Assembly (NCBI GenBank): GCA_964428185.1
Contig: CAYRXH010000084.1
Span: 1-10,438 of the forward strand
DNA: 10,438 nucleotides
Origin: CAYMAZ01 sp964428185
GTDB lineage: Bacteria > Bacteroidota > Bacteroidia > Bacteroidales > DTU049
Direction of reading: 5' to 3'
The position numbers were made by a program, and so were the translations under genes. The notes beneath the pieces are model-generated. The model was not told the origin of the DNA. It ran no database searches and worked only from the letters and a program-made list of their open reading frames with translations. Shown here piece by piece: positions 6,312-10,438 of this stretch (the first letter of the stretch is position 1; the number at the start of each line of letters is the position of its first letter).

Positions 6312-7709
6312 TTATTTCTGGATATTTGGCAATTGGAGTCCATATTGCTTTTTCTTGTCTTCTCTTTTAAGGAGAAGAGCAAAAATGAGAGCGAGTAGGC
6401 CAAATCCAGTGAAAGTCATCATGGGAAGGGTATAATCATATTGTGCAACTTTTGCTTCATCCACCATAGAATATCCAATAATGCAATACTTATTTAGGAT
6501 CCAGCCAATCAAAGCAGGGACACCCATTAATCCCCAGTTTTGAACCCAGAAAATCAGTGCATAAGCAGTTCCAAGTTGTTTTTCAGGAATGATTTTGGGT
6601 ACAGAAGGCCACATTGCTGATGGAACAAGGGAAAACCCAATTCCAAGAAAAATAATCAAAAGAATGGCAAGCAACCAGTGGTTGATAAATGGAACAGAAT
6701 ACATGGCATGGACAAAAATAATCAGCAAAGAACCAATGATCATAATTGAAGCACCTTTTCCTTTTCTGTCATACAGATTTCCGAAAAACGGGGTGAGAAG
6801 TATTGTCCCAAACGGGAGCAGAGCAGGGATAATACCAGCCAGTGATTCTTTCACACCAAATTTATTGATCATTAAATCTGTTGCATATTTCAGGAAGGGA
6901 AATACAGATGAATAAAACAAAACGCATAGAATGGCAATAAACCACCATGCTTTATTTGTGATTATCAGGAGAATATCTTTGAGTTTAAAGGGCTCTTCAA
7001 CTTCACGATTGTCTGATTCACTTTTAATTTTGGCATCGTATGAGTCGAGTTTTTTATCCTGGAAAGTATAAATTATGAATGAAATCAAACCAATGCAGGC
7101 CATGATCAATCCTATCAGCAAAGGCATAGAAACATGACCGAGCCATTTTGCAATGGGTAATGAAGTTCCAATGGCAATACCGGTTCCAATACGAGCCATC
7201 GCCATCTCAAGTCCCATAGCTAGCGCCAATTCTTTCCCTTTAAACCACTTCACAATTATTTTAGAAACAGTAATACCCGCAACTTCAACTCCCACGCCAA
7301 AAATTGCAAACCCTATTCCGGCAACAAGAACTTGTGCTTTTACTGAAAACCAGAGAATATTCCAAACCTGATTATCCAAAACATGAGTTGATACAGCCCA
7401 GTATTTTATACCAATGCCCAAAACCATGATCAAAGCTGCCATCAGCCCTGTAAAACGAACTCCCATACGGTCCACAATGATACCCCCAATAATGAGCATA
7501 AATAGAAATACATTGAACCAACCATAAGCGCTGGTAAAAAATCCATATTCTGCACTATCCCAAGTCAACTGTTGTTCCAGAAGTCCCTTCAAAGGGGCCA
7601 TAACATCAGCCAGATAATAACCGCATAACATTGTAAATGAAACGATGATCAGAGCAATCCACCTAGCTGTTTTTGACTCTCTGATTGATTGTTGGATGTG
7701 TGCTACCAT
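6312..7709 (-). CDS. Major facilitator superfamily transporter
   Basis: A 465-residue inner-membrane transporter with about 12 membrane segments in two halves. The halves are separated by a charged cytoplasmic loop at about residues 217-245 (QDKKLDSYDAKIKSESDNRE). Motif A of the superfamily is clear after the second segment: GGIIVDRMGVRFTG (75-88). A degenerate copy, FFGNLYDRKGKG (308-319), lies at the matching place in the second half. The N-terminal region (TARWIALIIVSFTM, YYLADVMAPLK, EYGFFTSAYGWFNVFLF) is characteristic of a Bacteroidota group that resembles lysosomal MFSD1-type carriers; that likeness is from memory. The substrate cannot be told from sequence: sugars, peptides and organic acids are all possible. 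It is a single gene with its own promoter, convergent with the B12 operon and divergent from the phosphate transporter. The start ATG (7707-7709) is well placed ahead of the first hydrophobic segment, behind a short basic tail. Confidence 0.9.
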   Translation of the reverse strand: MVAHIQQSIRESKTARWIALIIVSFTMLCGYYLADVMAPLKGLLEQQLTWDSAEYGFFTSAYGWFNVFLFMLIIGGIIVDRMGVRFTGLMAALIMVLGIGIKYWAVSTHVLDNQVWNILWFSVKAQVLVAGIGFAIFGVGVEVAGITVSKIIVKWFKGKELALAMGLEMAMARIGTGIAIGTSLPIAKWLGHVSMPLLIGLIMACIGLISFIIYTFQDKKLDSYDAKIKSESDNREVEEPFKLKDILLIITNKAWWFIAILCVLFYSSVFPFLKYATDLMINKFGVKESLAGIIPALLPFGTILLTPFFGNLYDRKGKGASIMIIGSLLIIFVHAMYSVPFINHWLLAILLIIFLGIGFSLVPSAMWPSVPKIIPEKQLGTAYALIFWVQNWGLMGVPALIGWILNKYCIIGYSMVDEAKVAQYDYTLPMMTFTGFGLLALIFALLLKREDKKKQYGLQLPNIQK

Positions 7710-7742
7710 AATTGTTGTTTTTTATATTTTTAAAAAGTTGCA

Positions 7743-7750
7743 CAAACCTA
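7743..7750 (-). promoter_or_regulatory. -7 promoter element for the MFS gene
   Basis: Read on the minus strand the sequence is TAGGTTTG, an exact TAnnTTTG. It lies 33 nt before the MFS start codon, giving a leader of roughly 28 nt. A clear TTG at -33 is missing; the nearest candidate is TGG (7768-7770), 17 bp upstream. Confidence 0.5.
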
Positions 7751-8030
7751 CTAAAAAAATTAATTCACCATAAAGAAAAATAATAAACAATGGAAAAAAT
7801 ATCGCATTTGCTCTGATTAAAAATAATCATTTGCTTCAGCCTCAAACAAATTAAAAGGATCAAAAAGAAATAAACTTTATCCCGCAGCAACCTGCTCTTT
7901 CTAAATATCATTTCTGTAATGAAAGTGAAGAATAATTTGTTGAAAAATCGTATCAGATTGAAAAACAAAGACATGTTGCAAAATCCAAATACGAGGATGA
8001 TGATTTAGTTTCCGAAGATTATTCTAAGAA

Positions 8031-8049
8031 TTAATATTCTCTTAATATT
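8031..8049 (+). repeat. Direct repeat TTAATATT with 11-bp period
   Basis: TTAATATT occurs at 8031-8038 and again at 8042-8049, separated by CTC, 41 nt before the PiT start codon. One helical turn between copies is the geometry of a tandem regulator site such as a Pho box, though the sequence does not match the enterobacterial one. Function is inferred only from position. Confidence 0.4.
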
Positions 8050-8090
8050 AATATCCCCTAATTTTTCTTTATTTTGTAAAAAAAATTACA

Positions 8091-10349
8091 ATGGATTATT
8101 TTTACATAATTATAGTCGGATTGTTGTTCATTTTTGCAATATCCGATTTGATGGTTGGAGTATCAAATGATGCAGTCAATTTTCTCAATTCTGCCATCGG
8201 CGCCCGTGCAGCAAAATTTAAATTTTTAATGATTATTGCTTCAGCAGGTGTTTTTGTGGGTGCCCTGTTTTCAGGTGGAATGATGGAAGTGGCACGCAGC
8301 GGGATATTTCATCCCACTCAGTTTTATTTTCATGAAATCATGCTGCTGTTCCTGGCTGTAATGATTACTGATGTGTTGCTCCTCGATTTCTACAATTCAC
8401 TGGGCCTGCCCACATCCACAACCGTTTCTCTCGTCTTTGAACTCCTCGGTGCAGCCTTTGTATTCTCAGTGATCAAAATTGTTCAGGCGGACGAAAGCAT
8501 GCTTGAACTCTCAAAATATATAAACTCAGAAAAAGCACTTGCTATCATAAGTGCCATTTTTATTTCAATTGCCATAGCGTTTTCTGTGGGTTTTATTGTA
8601 ATGTTTCTGTCTAGAGTTCTTTTTACTTTCAACTGGGAAAAGAAAATGAGAGTTCTGGGCTCTCTTTTCGGAAGTATCTCAATAGCAGTAATCACTTATT
8701 TTATTTTCCTCAAAGGAATGAAAAATGTACACTTCATCCCGGAAGATATGATGCTGTTAATCAATGAGAATATTCTGCTGATTCTGGGGCTAATAACCTT
8801 GGCACTTACTTTAGTCTTTTTTGTTATTCAGCTATTTGCAAAGGTCAATGTTTTTAGGATCGTTGTATTCTTTGGAACTTTTGCACTTGCAATGGCTTTT
8901 GCCGGCAATGACCTTGTCAATTTTATCGGTGTTCCCATGGCCGGATTCAAGTCTTTTCAGATTTTTGCAGAGTCAGGAGCAGGCAATCCCGATATGTTCT
9001 CAATGGAAATGCTTGCCAAGCCTGTGCATACAGAAGTGGGATTTCTTATTGCTGCCGGTGTGGTGATGATTCTTACACTCTGGTTTTCCAAAAAGGCACG
9101 CACTGTGATTGAGACAGAAGTCAATCTGAGCAGACAGAAAGATGGTGATGAGCAGTTTGGTTCAAACCAGCTGTCAAGATCAATTGTACGGTTTTTTTAT
9201 AATCTTGGCGACTTGTTTTCTTCCAGATACACCAAACGATCAGCCAACTGGCTTGATAAACGTTTTGAAAGACCTGCAGAAACTGCAAAAGGAAAAGATG
9301 CTCCTGCATTTGATATGGTAAGAGCCGCTTTGAATCTGATGGTTGCAAGCTCACTGATTGCATTTGGTACTTCACTGAAATTACCTCTTTCCACAACTTA
9401 TGTTACCTTCATGGTAGCCATGGGGACTTCTCTGGCCGACAGGGCATGGGGACGTGAAAGTGCTGTATATCGTGTTTCAGGTGTGTTTACAGTCATCGGA
9501 GGTTGGTTCTTAACTGCCTTAGTGGCCTTTTCAGTATCAGCAATTATAGCTTTGTTACTTTGGTGGGGTGATATGATCGCCGTAGCACTGATTGTTCCTC
9601 TGATGTTCTTTATCCTCTGGAGAACGCACAGGTCATATAAGAAACATGAACAGGAAAAGAAATCACGGATCAGTCTTTCCGATGCTTTAAGTTCAAAACT
9701 GAAAACCCCCGAACAGATTTCCTGTCAGACAATCACCGAAGTGGTGTCAGTGGTACCCGAAATCCTCAACGAAGTTTATGAAGGACTTCAGGCTGAGGAT
9801 GTGAAAATGCTGAAAAAGGTTATGAAAAAAGCCAAGGCCTTAGATAAAAAGACCGAAACTTATAAAGACGCCATCAATAAAGCCATCTCTGAAATTGATG
9901 AACCTGCCCAGTTGGCATGGACTGAGTTTATGCTTAAAATGAACGAAAGCCTCAGAGGAATTGTGGTTTCTTTATCCTTTATTTCAAAACCTGCACACCA
10001 GCATGTGAACAATCTGCACCAGTCGCTGAATCAGAGCCAACTTGATGACTTTAAGAAGCTCATGGGACAGATTTTTAAACTGAACTGCCTGATACTGGAG
10101 TATATCAATCCTTCAAAACCTTATCAGGGCGAACTCATTCAGAACGAACACAACCTTATTCTAGCTGAAATTGATAAGGTCAGGGTGAAGCAGATCGAAA
10201 GAATACGCAAAAAAGAAACGCCTTCGCGCAGCAGCTTGCTATTTCTCAATTTAGTATCTGAGTTCCGTCTGCTCAGCTTCCTTCTGGTGGATATCTATCA
10301 GTTTGAACGCAAAAGACTCAGTGAGAAAGAAGCGACAAACCAGGCCTGA
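8091..10349 (+). CDS. PiT-family inorganic phosphate transporter with C-terminal PhoU-like domain
   Basis: A 752-residue inner-membrane phosphate permease. The PHO4/PiT fold is shown by its inverted duplicate signatures: GVSNDAVNFLNSAIGAR (23-39) with GLPTSTT (105-111), and AGNDLVNFIGVPMAG (271-285) with KLPLSTTYVTFM (430-441). These Asn-Asp and Ser-Thr-Thr motifs mark the phosphate/cation site. About ten to twelve membrane segments lie between residues 3 and 509, with a soluble, charged loop at about 335-405. After the last segment, residues about 520-745 form a helical cytoplasmic domain resembling PhoU/DUF47 (VVSVVPEILNEVYEGL, MLKKVMKKAKALDKKTETYK, LVSEFRLLSFLLVDIYQFER). PhoU-like proteins usually accompany phosphate transporters as separate genes; here the regulator is fused, a layout that also accounts for the length compared with about 330-500 residues for simple PiT proteins. 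It is transcribed alone, divergent from the MFS gene. Confidence 0.94.
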   Translation: MDYFYIIIVGLLFIFAISDLMVGVSNDAVNFLNSAIGARAAKFKFLMIIASAGVFVGALFSGGMMEVARSGIFHPTQFYFHEIMLLFLAVMITDVLLLDFYNSLGLPTSTTVSLVFELLGAAFVFSVIKIVQADESMLELSKYINSEKALAIISAIFISIAIAFSVGFIVMFLSRVLFTFNWEKKMRVLGSLFGSISIAVITYFIFLKGMKNVHFIPEDMMLLINENILLILGLITLALTLVFFVIQLFAKVNVFRIVVFFGTFALAMAFAGNDLVNFIGVPMAGFKSFQIFAESGAGNPDMFSMEMLAKPVHTEVGFLIAAGVVMILTLWFSKKARTVIETEVNLSRQKDGDEQFGSNQLSRSIVRFFYNLGDLFSSRYTKRSANWLDKRFERPAETAKGKDAPAFDMVRAALNLMVASSLIAFGTSLKLPLSTTYVTFMVAMGTSLADRAWGRESAVYRVSGVFTVIGGWFLTALVAFSVSAIIALLLWWGDMIAVALIVPLMFFILWRTHRSYKKHEQEKKSRISLSDALSSKLKTPEQISCQTITEVVSVVPEILNEVYEGLQAEDVKMLKKVMKKAKALDKKTETYKDAINKAISEIDEPAQLAWTEFMLKMNESLRGIVVSLSFISKPAHQHVNNLHQSLNQSQLDDFKKLMGQIFKLNCLILEYINPSKPYQGELIQNEHNLILAEIDKVRVKQIERIRKKETPSRSSLLFLNLVSEFRLLSFLLVDIYQFERKRLSEKEATNQA

Positions 10350-10381
10350 ATGCGATTCTGAGCTTTTATCAGTATTTTTAA

Positions 10382-10438
10382 CCTACGGGATGGCTCCTGA
10401 ATTATTGTTAGAAAAGAATCATTCGATACACCCCCCCC
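10382..10438. repeat. Possible fragment of a dispersed intergenic repeat ending in C8
   Basis: The tail after the PiT gene contains CCTACGGGA and TTGTTAGAAAAGAATCATTC and ends in eight C. These words resemble short intergenic repeats (CCCTACGGGA, ..GGTAGAAAA..) that I recall as scattered in many Bacteroidota genomes. Only one copy is visible here, so repetition cannot be shown from the window. The sequence stops within the C run. Confidence 0.3.

Larger units (their letters stand above)
7710..8090. other. AT-rich divergent intergenic region (381 bp)
   Basis: This spacer separates the start codons of the MFS gene and the PiT gene. I see no convincing protein: a 69-codon minus-strand frame at 7765-7974 is rich in Phe, Ile and Leu as expected of random AT-rich sequence. 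It contains the minus-strand promoter element at 7743-7750 and the paired TTAATATT repeats at 8031-8049. For the PiT gene only a near match to TAnnTTTG is visible (TTATTTTG, 8069-8076), 15 nt before the ATG, with no TTG upstream. Confidence 0.6.

Noticed and set aside
7765..7974. 69-codon minus-strand reading frame in the divergent spacer
   Set aside because: Composition is that of AT-rich non-coding sequence, and its start lies far from any promoter-like element.
10358..10380. Hairpin CTGA/TCAG followed by TATTTTTA after the PiT gene
   Set aside because: Only four contiguous base pairs with a mismatch beyond them; too weak to call a terminator.
10382..10398. CCTACGGG motif as the edge of a 16S rRNA gene
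   Set aside because: Only eight bases match the conserved 16S segment and the flanking bases do not continue the rRNA sequence.
1..10438. CRISPR arrays, insertion sequences, tRNA genes
   Set aside because: No regularly spaced repeats, transposase-like proteins, terminal inverted repeats or cloverleaf-forming sequences were seen.

Overview
The window is from a low-GC member of the phylum Bacteroidota. Two encoded proteins end in type IX secretion (T9SS, type A) sorting domains. TAnnTTTG-type -7 elements stand where promoters are expected, start codons lack Shine-Dalgarno sequences, and a TonB-dependent receptor is paired with a surface lipoprotein. The order cannot be fixed from sequence alone; a T9SS-bearing Bacteroidales/Marinilabiliales-like or flavobacterial relative is plausible.

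Layout: (1) 1-900, secreted M23 peptidase with a C-terminal LysM domain. (2) 917-1240, a promoter, a cobalamin riboswitch with a closed P1 stem and canonical B12 box, and a leader hairpin. (3) 1247-5897, four tightly packed plus-strand genes: two T9SS-exported surface proteins, a BtuB-like TonB-dependent receptor and a BtuG-like beta-propeller lipoprotein. Gene junctions are a 7-nt gap, a 4-bp ATGA overlap and a 17-bp overlap, so this reads as one riboswitch-controlled transcription unit for capturing B12 at the cell surface. (4) 5898-6311, a short region with a possible gene remnant and a good intrinsic terminator. (5) 6312-7709 on the minus strand, an MFS transporter. (6) 7710-8090, an AT-rich divergent promoter region. 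(7) 8091-10349, a PiT-family phosphate transporter fused to a C-terminal PhoU-like domain. (8) 10350-10438, a short tail that may be part of a dispersed repeat and ends in C8.

How the B12 genes probably work together: BtuG-like lipoprotein binds corrinoid outside the cell and passes it to the BtuB-like barrel for TonB-driven import. The two T9SS proteins are the unusual part. The first has a pattern of strands and conserved residues resembling the C-terminal beta-domain of animal intrinsic factor/transcobalamin (DUF4430-like), which suggests an additional corrinoid-binding surface protein. The second belongs to a surface-protein type whose role I cannot name. No inner-membrane BtuCDF genes are in the window. 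The MFS and PiT genes look unrelated to the B12 unit.
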